From positions 3,640 to 67,639 of the forward strand of contig CAYULA010000016.1 of NCBI GenBank assembly GCA_964445525.1: a DNA stretch of 64,000 bases, written 5' to 3'. Origin of the DNA: Penumbrarchaeum sp964445525. GTDB lineage: Archaea > Thermoplasmatota > Penumbrarchaeia > Penumbrarchaeales > Penumbrarchaeaceae. The position numbers and the translations under genes were made by a program. Under the pieces are notes generated by a model. That model had not been told where the DNA came from and searched no databases. It saw nothing but the letters and a program-made list of their open reading frames with translations. This document shows, one piece after another, positions 26,401-34,749 of the stretch. The stretch's first letter is position 1. Every line of letters starts with the position of its first letter.

Positions 26401-27815
26401 TCTCCCGGAGGGCCCAGATACTGGATTATCTCCTCCTCGAAATGATCCTCCCCGCTGAGGAAAATACCGTTGCCGTTGTTGTTGACACCTTTGATGGTCC
26501 ATATCTCCGGTGTTTCATCGGGATCGGGATTGAAATCAAGATCCGATCCCAGCCAGAAGGTTTCCCCCGTGCCATTGGTCAATCTTCCCTTGATCCACAT
26601 CCTCTCGCTTTCCTCGAAACCCCAGTCTTCCCATGTGTAATCGAAGGATAAAACAGCAGAATTCTTATCCTTCAGGTCCGAAGGGGACAGGTGGAAACCC
26701 AAACCATAGGCTCCGGATTCCGGACTCCCGGAAGAGGAGGAAAAGATACCTCCCATTTCTATGTCCAGACGATTGACCCTTTCAACGGACCTGTTGTATC
26801 CCCTTGCATTTCCCGAGGCCTGATTGAACCTCAGGGAATCGGGACCGGTTCCAGTATCAAAAATATGGCTGCCTGATGTATCCCACCCATCATCTCCGGC
26901 TCCCCACCCGTAGGTATCACCAGTTGAAGGGATTGAGCCCTGAAAATCCTGGATACCGGATGAATTCGATCCGGGAAGTTTGAAAACCGTTTCAAGTATG
27001 TTGAAATAAACAATCCTAAGCATTGCCCTCTCCGGTGTTGAAAAGATGAAAGCCTCCCTTCCCCTGCCCATGATATCAGTGGAGGTACATCTGGTCTGAT
27101 CCGATACACTCAGAGGAGGCAGGGTCATGTTGACACCCACACCGGGAACCCCTCCGCCCATGAAAAAATGGGCCTGTGGTTCCACGGTCGAGTTGCCCGA
27201 TGAAAGTACAACAAGGTCCTTAAATCCCGAATCGGTGAAGTTACCCTTGCACATCCATCCGCCGAATGAGTGCGTGCTGCTTCCTGATAAATCGAGATAA
27301 GCCCAGTTCGGGGAGTATACCATTCCGGAACCCGCCCCGTTTACGGTTACCTGGCTGTAAATCAGGACTCTCCCTGTACTTTCATTTGCTCCGGGACAGC
27401 CAATAACGATCTCCTCCCAGCCGTTTCCCTGCAGGTCCCAGGTCTCAACCGATGACCCCAATCTGAAACCCTCGTAGCCATGGAAGGTGACATCAGCGTT
27501 GGAGGGTCGAAGATCCGGAAAACCATCGGCACTACCCCAGAAAAGATGGACGATCCCGGCATTTTCTCCATATGTGGAATCATCGGGAAGTGTCATCACC
27601 AGGTCAATGTAACCATCCCTGTCCAGATCACCGATCGAGGTTATATTATCCAATCGATCCCAGATCCCTCCAATTGTTTGAGAATCTCCTACCTGCTTAA
27701 AACCTTGCGAAGGGAAGACTACAACATAAATGGATATTAACATAATCAAAGTAAGAATCAGGGCTAATGCTCTGTTTCCTTTGAATCGAACTGGACCTCT
27801 GAACATGTCCAACAC
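23430..27815 (-). CDS. Giant FG-GAP surface protein with cytoplasmic zinc ribbon
   Basis: 1461 residues. A signal anchor (about 18-38) precedes integrin-type FG-GAP repeats: 'IGDLDRDGYIDLVMTLP', 'DLQGNGWEEIVIGCPG', 'DLNGDGSRDLITGNF' and 'FGDPDEDEYPDFLVC', with calcium loops. Five or six Ig-like modules follow ('PPTVFLTSPSDGAELSGDQ' and similar). One membrane helix ('ASLVLVAIVLIVVLIIALFIW') is near residue 1275, and then a ~160-residue acidic cytoplasmic tail that ends in a zinc ribbon 'CKCGEE...FRCPECGR'. A cytoplasmic zinc ribbon on an integrin-like protein is unusual. Its own promoter region lies at 27816-27925. Confidence 0.78.
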   Translation of the reverse strand: MLDMFRGPVRFKGNRALALILTLIMLISIYVVVFPSQGFKQVGDSQTIGGIWDRLDNITSIGDLDRDGYIDLVMTLPDDSTYGENAGIVHLFWGSADGFPDLRPSNADVTFHGYEGFRLGSSVETWDLQGNGWEEIVIGCPGANESTGRVLIYSQVTVNGAGSGMVYSPNWAYLDLSGSSTHSFGGWMCKGNFTDSGFKDLVVLSSGNSTVEPQAHFFMGGGVPGVGVNMTLPPLSVSDQTRCTSTDIMGRGREAFIFSTPERAMLRIVYFNILETVFKLPGSNSSGIQDFQGSIPSTGDTYGWGAGDDGWDTSGSHIFDTGTGPDSLRFNQASGNARGYNRSVERVNRLDIEMGGIFSSSSGSPESGAYGLGFHLSPSDLKDKNSAVLSFDYTWEDWGFEESERMWIKGRLTNGTGETFWLGSDLDFNPDPDETPEIWTIKGVNNNGNGIFLSGEDHFEEEIIQYLGPPGEHYLELGGKISRWTNQVECGAVGFDNISLTLREVEMDLTTMTGSNGLGSLLISEDLNGDGSRDLITGNFKQDRVRIFFGNDTYWDSLPGFNEDKANITINGITGSHFGRDIIVVGPSPFTPMRGLFISMPAWDTGNGSGALVRYDLPMEEGSYQHEDGFIVSHGEGEFAFGLKVIAFGDPDEDEYPDFLVCHLDGENRLVIKRFNRGPNYPDLRLNSPQRGVPLSGTIEIKATMSDPDLDATPWDIRFYRSIDNRSWSPVGNGTPDKVEGQSASKYWNTTNFENRLYFIKVEITDSFGLTTARFSNSIQILNHRPPTVFLTSPSDGAELSGDQEITARVQPPSEEELTMPVRFLYSRDGENWTEFSNRSSPDQGSDVDYSVIFDTEKLDDGPIWFKANATTEYGLGSEDLNSIPCNIDNDYSPVVDFIGNYSGNLSGNVNITVEVTDKDGDLLAPVQFYFRVPGTIAWNLIGNMSGPLENSTYFYLWDTESVDNGVYHLMVKARDSTFNDLEEVLNHPVQIHNLYQPSLSFVNIDEDSVLSGIERLRIRITDRDMNFERSNLKVFFRDPEVGIWNRISPVLVTGENATVDWDTNQLKNKDYDLRAEITDNDNLSATVEILGVTVKNIMPPKVQGELFPSSGSISGVKRLIFNVTDDEPVPIENIEVEVFVFSTWEEIGPVKYLDPGAPFLSGKNVTFYVDWDTTEEDEFGISRFPDGPGYEFRITVTDSDGETGEWRSVVSYRVSNEESNEEEESEGEESFMDPGIMASLVLVAIVLIVVLIIALFIWRGSRSEKKGSIPDVGEIKPRKEKEAAREEVIADKEEREDDIYSPPGWGDKEEVTATQPAPDYSMADASLFMGGGTGEEMVAKPRADIFDEFFGEEEKPTPKKKKAKEDISVDIDLPEGAMPSAVGEEAEDWEDAEEWDEEEEDWEEFEEMEDLEDLEEDEWDDEEEEVLVITCKCGEEIEIPASGDGRFRCPECGRTGRVRM

Positions 27816-27925
27816 CCTTTACCGCCATACGAACGGGGCAATCCATTTCCGCAGAAATGGAACGTAAAACATAACGTACCGTATACTATTTAATTCATAT
27901 ACCCGGAGTGAAGACGAGAGGGCGA

Positions 27926-29302
27926 TCAGCTGTATTCGGCCAGGAAATCCTCAACGACATCCATTCCGCCCTGTCCCTGGACAAAACCGTCATATGGTTC
28001 CCGGGGTGTTATCTCGTGGGCTATCGGTTCCAGCATCATCCTGTTTACGGCTTCCGGTTCCTGAACCTGCCCCAGGACCCAGCCCAGTTTGCAGTAAGCA
28101 ACTTCCGGAAGCATGTTTCCCAAAGGCACCACACCTCTGGACATGAGGTCCCTTCCCGTATCATAGACGAACATCTGTGTATAGCCGTATAGTGTCTGGA
28201 CTGCCATGAAGAGATGAATACCTTCCTCGTGTGCTCTCTGGAGAGGATCGTACAATGGCTTATTTACGTGACCGAGTCCTGTCCCGGCGATCAATATTCC
28301 CTTGTAGCCTTTGTCTATCATTGATTCGAGTATGTCCGGGTCCATATTCGGATAATAATAGAGCATGGCAACCCTCTCTTCGAATGTCGGATAGATATCG
28401 ACTTCCCTGTCCTGCCTTCTCTTCTTGTAATCCTTGAAATAGGTGAACTCCTCCTCCTCCACCTTCCCAAGAGGAATATCGCCGAGGGTCTTGAAGGTGT
28501 TCCTGTAAGAGGAATGCATCTTTCTGACCCTGGTCCCTCTATGAAGATAGCAGAACTTGTCCGATGTGGTACCGAACATGCATACCATCACCTCAGCCGC
28601 ATCTGATTGTGCGGCGGTTGTAACCGAACCAATCAGAGTCCTCGCCGCATCCGACGAAGGCCTGTCCGATGACCTCTGGCTACCAACGCATACGATTGGC
28701 ACGGGACTGTTCTGAACCATGAAAGATAGGGTTGCCGCAGTGTAATGCATGGTATCGGTACCATGACCGATCACTATTCCCCTCACGCCTTCCTCTATCT
28801 CCTTTTTGATGTTCTTTGCAAGTACCTTCCATTGATGAGGGCCCATGTTTTCCGAGAAAACACCGAAGAGCTTGTTGGTCTTGATATTGGCAATGTCCGC
28901 TAGCTCCGGGACCGCACCGAACAACTCCCCTGGCGTAAAAGCGGGAATGACAGCACCGGTCCTGTAATCAAGCCTGGATGCAATAGTGCCTCCCGTACCC
29001 AGGATGGTTACATTCGGCTTTTTTTCATCATATGGGAACTCTTTTTCAGGGATCTTGTAATTGGCCTTCTTCGATCCGAGGTGTTCGATGGATTCAACGT
29101 TATCGTACCTTACACCTATGTTGTATCCGGTGATCATTTTGAGCACGAGATGCCTGTCATCCCCGGCGGACCTGGGCAGCAATATCCCATCCATCACGGC
29201 GTTTGGGGTCTTGACGCTTATCCGGTCCCAGACGGCCACATTCTCCCTTTTCAGCACTTCAAGGGCGGGACCTCTGTATCCTTGATACTTCTCATCTGTC
29301 AA
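27926..29302 (-). CDS. gatD: Glutamyl-tRNA(Gln) amidotransferase subunit D
   Basis: 458 residues: an N-terminal tudor-like domain (about 15-90) followed by an asparaginase fold with 'ILGTGGTIASRLDYRTGAV' and 'IVIGHGTDTMHYTAATLSFM', the two catalytic Thr motifs, plus 'CVGSQRSSDRPSSDAARTL'. With GatE it turns misacylated Glu-tRNAGln into Gln-tRNAGln; GatD frees ammonia from a glutamine or asparagine donor. GatDE is found only in archaea. No gatE is adjacent, and the gene is transcribed towards the promoter of the FG-GAP gene. Length and motifs match the family throughout. Confidence 0.95.
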   Translation of the reverse strand: MTDEKYQGYRGPALEVLKRENVAVWDRISVKTPNAVMDGILLPRSAGDDRHLVLKMITGYNIGVRYDNVESIEHLGSKKANYKIPEKEFPYDEKKPNVTILGTGGTIASRLDYRTGAVIPAFTPGELFGAVPELADIANIKTNKLFGVFSENMGPHQWKVLAKNIKKEIEEGVRGIVIGHGTDTMHYTAATLSFMVQNSPVPIVCVGSQRSSDRPSSDAARTLIGSVTTAAQSDAAEVMVCMFGTTSDKFCYLHRGTRVRKMHSSYRNTFKTLGDIPLGKVEEEEFTYFKDYKKRRQDREVDIYPTFEERVAMLYYYPNMDPDILESMIDKGYKGILIAGTGLGHVNKPLYDPLQRAHEEGIHLFMAVQTLYGYTQMFVYDTGRDLMSRGVVPLGNMLPEVAYCKLGWVLGQVQEPEAVNRMMLEPIAHEITPREPYDGFVQGQGGMDVVEDFLAEYS

Positions 29303-29362
29303 GCGAACACCAAGGCGCCCAATGTAGCGGTGATAATTAACCGTTTCTTATCCTTTGACCTT

Positions 29363-30649
29363 TCAAAGAACGTATTCCAAAAAGATCAGACAGATTATGA
29401 GCGAACCGGATCCGATCACATCCATGATGGCAGTAAGAATCGGAATCACCACATTGTCGGGGTCCAAACCGATCCTGAATGACAGATAGGTTATGTAATA
29501 CGCTATTGTCGATGACATGAATGTTATCAGGGATGCTCCCAGCAAGGTTGTTCCGGCAAGAATCAGGAAGGGAGGAATGTCAATCCCGGCAATCAAACCC
29601 AATCCCGACCCTGCAATTGCTATCACTGAAAATACGAACAGGGATATTATCCACAATGTGATGAAAGAGGACCTTCCTGTGTAATTGGGTATGAGGGTCA
29701 ATCTATCCTGACCGAGATAACCCGCAGAGGAGAGGCGGGACCCAAGGATCGATCCCAGTGATCCTCCCTGGCCATTGAAGGCAGGTACGAGTAAAAGGAA
29801 TATCGTACCCTTCAGGAACATATCAAAGGATGCCGTAAGGACCAAACCTGAAAAAGTTGAGATGGTGATTGCGGCAAATGCTATGGGGAACATTCCAATG
29901 AGGATCTCCCTGACCTCCCTGCGGTATCTGAAAAGGAAGAATAAAGTCGATAATCCTACAAGCACGAGCAAGGCCAAGGAGACGGTTCTTACCAACATCA
30001 TCGAAATTTTCAGAGATACCCATGCCGAAAAAAAGAGTATTGGAATTGTTAGGATATCACCCGAGGAGGCAATTATCGGTGCCGAAACATTGTCCGGATC
30101 CCAGCCCTTCCTGAACGAAAGGAATGTGATCGAGAGGGATATGACAAACATCAGGACTCCGGAAACCAAGCCGGCAGTCAATGATATGAATAAAAGAGTG
30201 GAGAATGGGGCTATTTCCTGGGAGAAAATGATGGATATCAGAGCTCCGACGAGCGGAATAAGCGAGGAGAGAACCATGAGCTGTATCCCTGTTGCAATCA
30301 CCTGATCTTTGAGCTCCCTGTTATTTCTCACGTTGGATCCAAGAGTTCCCAGATGGAGTTTGGAACTGAGCCTCGAAGCCAAGGCACCGAATGTATTTCC
30401 CCTTATTCCCACAGTGGGAGGAAGTAGTACCAGAAGGCCCGGAATCAGTATCAGGTACCTTTCCATCGATCCCAGAAAATAACCAGGGAGAAGATCTATC
30501 AAAGCACAGATCAGCAGGACCCCGAATGATTGAAGAAAAAGCGTTGGTTCTAGATGAAGCACCCGGGCAATCATGGAGAGTGTCTTAGCGTACATAGCCC
30601 CCGCTGAATTGGCATCCTCTTGGGCTCTGGCCAAATTCAGCATTGCCAA
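29363..30649 (-). CDS. MgtE/SLC41-type divalent cation transporter
   Basis: 428 residues with two tandem MgtE transmembrane domains. Each half carries the family motif: 'GIRGNTFGALASRLSSKLHLG' with 'DPDNVSAPIIASSGDILT' in the first, and 'GQGGSLGSILGSRLSS' with 'DPDNVVIPILTAIMDVIG' in the second; the Asp residues line the ion path in MgtE. There is no cytoplasmic N or CBS domain, as in the SLC41-like archaeal branch, so magnesium or a similar ion is moved without the usual gate. Read from TTG 30649 with GGAGGA seven bases upstream. Divergent from the thermosome gene. Confidence 0.88.
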   Translation of the reverse strand: MAMLNLARAQEDANSAGAMYAKTLSMIARVLHLEPTLFLQSFGVLLICALIDLLPGYFLGSMERYLILIPGLLVLLPPTVGIRGNTFGALASRLSSKLHLGTLGSNVRNNRELKDQVIATGIQLMVLSSLIPLVGALISIIFSQEIAPFSTLLFISLTAGLVSGVLMFVISLSITFLSFRKGWDPDNVSAPIIASSGDILTIPILFFSAWVSLKISMMLVRTVSLALLVLVGLSTLFFLFRYRREVREILIGMFPIAFAAITISTFSGLVLTASFDMFLKGTIFLLLVPAFNGQGGSLGSILGSRLSSAGYLGQDRLTLIPNYTGRSSFITLWIISLFVFSVIAIAGSGLGLIAGIDIPPFLILAGTTLLGASLITFMSSTIAYYITYLSFRIGLDPDNVVIPILTAIMDVIGSGSLIICLIFLEYVL

Positions 30650-30750
30650 GGCTATTTCCTCCTTTTATCAGTCGTTGGTGAGGGTCTTCATCGATCATGT
30701 CGGATCTACCTCGTTCCGGTTGGAGTTCCGAAACGTGGTCTTGGACGATA

Positions 30751-30779
30751 TTTGCATTATATATGATTTGTTATGCAAA
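30751..30779. promoter_or_regulatory. Inverted repeat around a TATA-like element between mgtE and thermosome genes
   Basis: TTTGCAT (30751-30757) and ATGCAAA (30773-30779) are perfect inverted arms enclosing ATTATATATGATTT. The position, about 100 bases upstream of the leftward transporter start, is suitable for an operator. Confidence 0.45.
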
Positions 30780-30845
30780 ATTGTACTTTAAAAAGAGACT
30801 TTACAAGACAACATGAAGCAGTAGTTAACCTCATGTTAAGATATG

Positions 30846-30888
30846 TATTTATAGAAGTCCAACCATATAGAAACTATTTTATAGAAGT
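30846..30888 (+). promoter_or_regulatory. Thermosome promoter with direct repeats
   Basis: TATTTATA (30846-30853) is a good TATA box about 25-30 bases before an expected start near 30875. TTTATAGAAGT occurs twice (30848-30858 and 30878-30888), one copy over the TATA box, which could be a heat-shock regulator site. The gene has AAAGGAGGT (30920-30928) ahead of ATG 30937. Confidence 0.5.
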
Positions 30889-30936
30889 GTGCGATACACT
30901 GCCACTCGAAATTCCATCAAAGGAGGTAAGATCGAT

Positions 30937-32607
30937 ATGTATGCAGGAGGAACACCCATACTTGTTCTCAAAGAAGGAACAGAAAGAAAGAGCGGAAAGG
31001 GCGCACAGTCCAACAACATTGCTGCCGCAAAGGCAATAGCCGATGCTGTCAGGACCACACTTGGCCCGAAAGGAATGGATAAGATGCTGGTTGACTCAAT
31101 GGGAGATGTGGTGATAACCAATGACGGTGTCACCATTCTCAAGGAAGTTGATGTCGAGCATCCAGCCGCAAAGATGGTCATCGAGGTCGCAAAGACCCAG
31201 GATGAACAGTGCGGCGACGGAACCACAACAGCTGTGATCTTTGCCGGAGAGCTCTTGAAGCTGGCAGAGAACCTGCTGGAGAAGAATATCCATCCCACCC
31301 TAATAACCGAGGGATACAGGCTCGCCGCCCAGAAATCACTGGAGGTCCTGAATAAAATAGCAATGCCCATCGAGGAGATGGAGGATGCACTTTTGAACAT
31401 TGCCAAGACCTCCATGACCGGCAAATCAGCCGGCGACATGAAGGAAGAGCTTGCCGAGATCGTTGTGAAGGCAGTTCAATCCATTGTCGAGGAAAGGGAA
31501 GGAATCAAGAAGGTGGATATAGACAATATCAAGGTCGAGAAGAAACAGGGCGGCTCCGTAAAGGACACCGAACTCATCGAGGGAATAATCGTTGACAAGG
31601 AGAGGGTCCACGAAGGGATGCCAAGTTACGTAAAGAACCCCAAGATCGCACTAATAAACGCGGCCTTCGAGGTCAAGAAGACCGAGGTTGATGCCAAGAT
31701 CCAGATTACAGACCCCAATCAGTTCCAGCAGTTCCTGGAAAACGAGGAGAACTATCTCAAGAAGATGGCTGAAAAGGTCGAAGAAGCCGGAGCAAACGTC
31801 GTATTCTGCCAGAAGGGAATAGACGACCTTGCACAGCATTTCCTGGCAAAGAAGGGAATCTTCGCCGTAAGGAGGGTAAAGAAATCCGATATGGAGAAAC
31901 TCTCCAAGGCAACCGGTGCGAAGATCGTATCCAACCTCGAGGACCTCACATCCGATGATCTCGGAACCTCCGGAGCGGTTGAGGAGAAGAAGATAGGCGG
32001 AGATGAGATGACATTCGTTACCGAGTGCACCAACGCAAAAGCCGTATCGATCCTCATAAGGGGAGCTTCCGAACATGTGATCGACGAGATCGAGAGGGGA
32101 ATGCATGACGCCCTTTCAACCGTTGCAGGAGCCATCGAGGACGGAAAGATGACCGCAGGAGGCGGAGCCGCAGCAGTCGAGATCGCAAGGGAGCTCAGGA
32201 CCTTCGCCATTCAGACGGGAGGAAGGGAGCAGTTCGCAATCGAGGCTTTCGCAACAGCCCTCGAGGTCGTTCCAAGGACCCTTGCCGAGAATGCGGGCCT
32301 CGATCCGATAAACACGATAATCGAGATCAACAAGGCACATTCGAACGGGTCCCTCCATCACGGAGTGAATGTCTACTCCGGACAGATAGAGGACATGAGG
32401 GCACTCAATGTCCTCGAGCCTCTCAGGGTTGGAACCCAGGCCATACAGGCTGCTGCCGAGACCGCAAACATGGTCCTCAGGATAGATGATGTCATTGCAT
32501 CCAAGTCCGGGAATGGACCTGGCGGAGCCGGCGGCGCTCCCGGCGGCATGCCACCCGGAATGGGAGGCATGGGCGGAATGGGCGGCATGGGAGACATGGA
32601 TTATTAA
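30937..32607 (+). CDS. ths: Thermosome (group II chaperonin) subunit
   Basis: 556 residues. The ATP-binding 'TLGPKGMDKMLVDSMGDVVITNDGVTIL' and the 'GDGTT' motif (DEQCGDGTTTAVIFAGELL) are present, then the apical domain and the 'GGGAAAVEIARELR' second ATP motif. The C terminus is a flexible Gly-Met-rich tail (GGMPPGMGGMGG...), normal for archaeal thermosomes. Subunits form the double-ring folding chamber. It has a strong ribosome site (AAAGGAGGT), its own TATA box and a clear downstream terminator. Only one thermosome gene is in the window; other subunits may lie elsewhere. Confidence 0.97.
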   Translation: MYAGGTPILVLKEGTERKSGKGAQSNNIAAAKAIADAVRTTLGPKGMDKMLVDSMGDVVITNDGVTILKEVDVEHPAAKMVIEVAKTQDEQCGDGTTTAVIFAGELLKLAENLLEKNIHPTLITEGYRLAAQKSLEVLNKIAMPIEEMEDALLNIAKTSMTGKSAGDMKEELAEIVVKAVQSIVEEREGIKKVDIDNIKVEKKQGGSVKDTELIEGIIVDKERVHEGMPSYVKNPKIALINAAFEVKKTEVDAKIQITDPNQFQQFLENEENYLKKMAEKVEEAGANVVFCQKGIDDLAQHFLAKKGIFAVRRVKKSDMEKLSKATGAKIVSNLEDLTSDDLGTSGAVEEKKIGGDEMTFVTECTNAKAVSILIRGASEHVIDEIERGMHDALSTVAGAIEDGKMTAGGGAAAVEIARELRTFAIQTGGREQFAIEAFATALEVVPRTLAENAGLDPINTIIEINKAHSNGSLHHGVNVYSGQIEDMRALNVLEPLRVGTQAIQAAAETANMVLRIDDVIASKSGNGPGGAGGAPGGMPPGMGGMGGMGGMGDMDY

Positions 32608-32627
32608 GCCCTGATACCTGAATTAAC

Positions 32628-32656
32628 GGGGGCTCCTTGAGCCCCCCCTTTTTTTT
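32628..32656 (+). terminator. Hairpin terminator after the thermosome gene
   Basis: GGGGGCT (32628-32634) pairs with AGCCCCC (32640-32646) across a five-base loop, followed by a run of eight T (32649-32656). It lies 20 bases after the thermosome stop. Confidence 0.85.
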
Positions 32657-32672
32657 ATTTACCTGTAAAATC

Positions 32673-32820
32673 TTTAATGGTCATATTGAAGTCATTAAAA
32701 AGTGTAAGAAAACCTTGGAGAAGGCGGTAAGGTCGAATTTGTCTCCAAAGGGAGCTCTCCGGAAAAAAACAGGAACAAACTGTTGCAGAGGTAGCCTCCC
32801 CTTTACCGCCTTCGGAGAAA
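32673..32820 (+). ncRNA. Candidate structured RNA between thermosome and aminopeptidase genes
   Basis: No convincing gene is seen here, but helices are dense. TTTAATG (32673-32679) pairs with CATTAAA (32693-32699). GAAGGCGGTAA (32720-32730) pairs with TTACCGCCTTC (32803-32813), enclosing AACAG/CTGTT with a seven-base loop and GAGG/CCTC. CCTTGGAGA (32713-32721) could instead pair with TCTCCAAAGG (32742-32751, one bulge), which would compete with the long stem, as in a switch. The aminopeptidase promoter (TTTAATATAAAA, 32875-32886) lies downstream, so this may be a separate small RNA. It resembles no family I can name. Confidence 0.45.
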
Positions 32821-32914
32821 AACAGCTCCATGAGGTTCTTAATGATTTTCAGCACATGAGGGGTGCGTTCATATTTAATATAAAATTGCAGTTTCAGCTC
32901 GAAGAGGTGCTATA

Positions 32915-34030
32915 ATGAAGGATCCGAGAATGAAAAGGCTTGCCGACGTCCTTATCGATCATTCAACAAAATTGAGCAAGGGGGAGAAGGTCTACATCGA
33001 GGCCTTCGATATCCCCGAGGAAATGGTGGAGATACTTGTCGACAAGGTATACGAAAAGGAAGCCGTACCTATCGTATCACAGAAATCGGCAAAGGTGCTG
33101 AGAAAGATCTTCAGGGGATGCGATGAGAATACCATGGAAACCTTGGGCGGATTGGAGATGGAGAAGATCAAGAAGGCAGATGCCTACATCGGCCTGAGAG
33201 GCTCTCATAACATAACCGAACACTCCGATGTCCCCTCGAACAAGATGGAGTTGTACAAGAAGCACTGGTTCGGACCCGTACATATAAATTACAGGGTCCC
33301 AAAAACAAAATGGGTTGTCCTGAGATGGCCCACTTCTTCCATGGCCCAGCAGGCCAAGTTGTCCACGGAGGCTTTCGAGGAGTTCTTCTTCAATACCTGC
33401 ACCATGGATTACTCCAAGATGTCCGAGGCAATGGATCCACTTGTGGACCTCATGAAGAAGACGGACAAGGTCAGGATAGTCGCCCCCGGAACCGACATAT
33501 CATTTTCGATCAAGGATATCCCGGTAATAAAATGCGATGGGGAGCTGAATATCCCTGACGGCGAGGTTTTTACCGCACCGGTAAAGGATTCGGTGAACGG
33601 TGTGATTCACTACAACACCGAGACGCTTTACGAAGGGAAGGTTTTCTCGGATGTCAGGCTTGAATTCAAGGATGGAAAGATAATCAAAGCCACAGCGAAC
33701 AACACCGAGGACCTCAACAATATCCTGGATACCGATGAAGGTGCCAGGTATGTGGGGGAATTTGCCATTGGTGTAAACCCCCATGTTAAAAAACCGATGC
33801 TGGATACACTGTTCGATGAGAAGATCGCGGGTTCCATCCATTTCACTCCGGGAAACTCCTATGATCTTGCTCCCAACGGGAACTCTTCCAAGGTCCACTG
33901 GGACATTGTTCTTATCCAGACAGAGGAATGGGGTGGCGGGGAACTCTATTTCGATGACGTTCTTATCAGGAAGAACGGCATGTTCGTCCTGGAAGAATTG
34001 AAGGGTTTGAATCCAGAAAAACTCCTTTGA
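32915..34030 (+). CDS. M29-family leucyl aminopeptidase
   Basis: 371 residues of the AmpS/AmpT (M29) metallopeptidase family. The metal and catalytic residues stand in 'DGEVFTAPVKDSVNG' (Glu), 'VGEFAIGVNP' (Glu), 'AGSIHFTPGNSY' (His), 'SKVHWDIVL' (His) and the final 'ELYFDDVLI' (Asp). It removes N-terminal residues from peptides in the cytoplasm. GAGGTG (32901-32906) and a TATA-like element upstream support ATG 32915. The Dph6 gene follows after 41 bases and may share the transcript. Confidence 0.9.
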   Translation: MKDPRMKRLADVLIDHSTKLSKGEKVYIEAFDIPEEMVEILVDKVYEKEAVPIVSQKSAKVLRKIFRGCDENTMETLGGLEMEKIKKADAYIGLRGSHNITEHSDVPSNKMELYKKHWFGPVHINYRVPKTKWVVLRWPTSSMAQQAKLSTEAFEEFFFNTCTMDYSKMSEAMDPLVDLMKKTDKVRIVAPGTDISFSIKDIPVIKCDGELNIPDGEVFTAPVKDSVNGVIHYNTETLYEGKVFSDVRLEFKDGKIIKATANNTEDLNNILDTDEGARYVGEFAIGVNPHVKKPMLDTLFDEKIAGSIHFTPGNSYDLAPNGNSSKVHWDIVLIQTEEWGGGELYFDDVLIRKNGMFVLEELKGLNPEKLL

Positions 34031-34071
34031 TCTACCTCATGAGTAAATAACCGGAGACCCATTAAGGGCCG

Positions 34072-34749
34072 ATGAGGGTATGCTGTCTCTTCAGCGGGGG
34101 AAAGGATTCCGCTTACGCACTTCACAGGATGATTCTATCCGGTTTCGAGGTTCCGGTATTGCTGACTATCCTTTCCGAGGATCCTGACTCCTGGCTTTAC
34201 CACACACCCGGTCTCGAGGTCTCTCATCTCTTCGAGGAATTCACGGGAATAAAAACGGAGATAGTTAGATCTCCAGGGAGGAAGGAGAAAGAACAGGAGG
34301 TTCTGACAGAATCTCTGAGGGATCTGAAGAGTAGATATGATCTCGATGCGATCTGTTCCGGTGCTCTTCTCTCAGATTTTCAGAGGATGAGGTTCTCACA
34401 ATCGGCGTTGGAGGCGGGGTTGATATCCTATACCCCTCTTTGGAGGAAGGACGGATGGAGATATATGAAGGAGCTTCAGGACCAGGGTTTTTCCTATATG
34501 CTGGTCTCATATTCCTCACCGGGATTCGGACCCGAAGACCTCGGAACACCCGTTGATGATGAAATGTACAACAGGTTCCTTAAAAATGCCAGGATCTGGG
34601 GTTCTCACCCTGCCTTCGAGGGGGGAGAAGCCGAGACAATGATACTTGGCGCTCCTCTTTTCCCCGGGAGGATGGAGGTCTCTGGAGGGGTTAAAGTTAC
34701 GGGAGAATACAACGCCAGATTTAACATCAAGGAGGCCAGGATCGTATGA
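34072..34749 (+). CDS. Diphthine-ammonia ligase (Dph6-type ATP pyrophosphatase)
   Basis: 225 residues. The PP-loop 'FSGGKDSAYAL' opens the protein and the Dph6 family signature 'HPAFEGGEAETMIL' lies near the end, so ATP activates the diphthine carboxyl for amidation, the last step in making diphthamide on elongation factor 2. Length matches archaeal members, which lack the eukaryotic C-terminal extension. It overlaps the SAH deaminase start by four bases (ATGA), which suggests coupling. Confidence 0.9.
   Translation: MRVCCLFSGGKDSAYALHRMILSGFEVPVLLTILSEDPDSWLYHTPGLEVSHLFEEFTGIKTEIVRSPGRKEKEQEVLTESLRDLKSRYDLDAICSGALLSDFQRMRFSQSALEAGLISYTPLWRKDGWRYMKELQDQGFSYMLVSYSSPGFGPEDLGTPVDDEMYNRFLKNARIWGSHPAFEGGEAETMILGAPLFPGRMEVSGGVKVTGEYNARFNIKEARIV

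Noticed and set aside
32637..32915. A 92-codon rightward frame between the thermosome and aminopeptidase genes, and a 66-codon leftward frame in the same place
   Set aside because: No family likeness, no ribosome site, and the stretch is taken up by inverted repeats and a terminator; better read as RNA or spacer.
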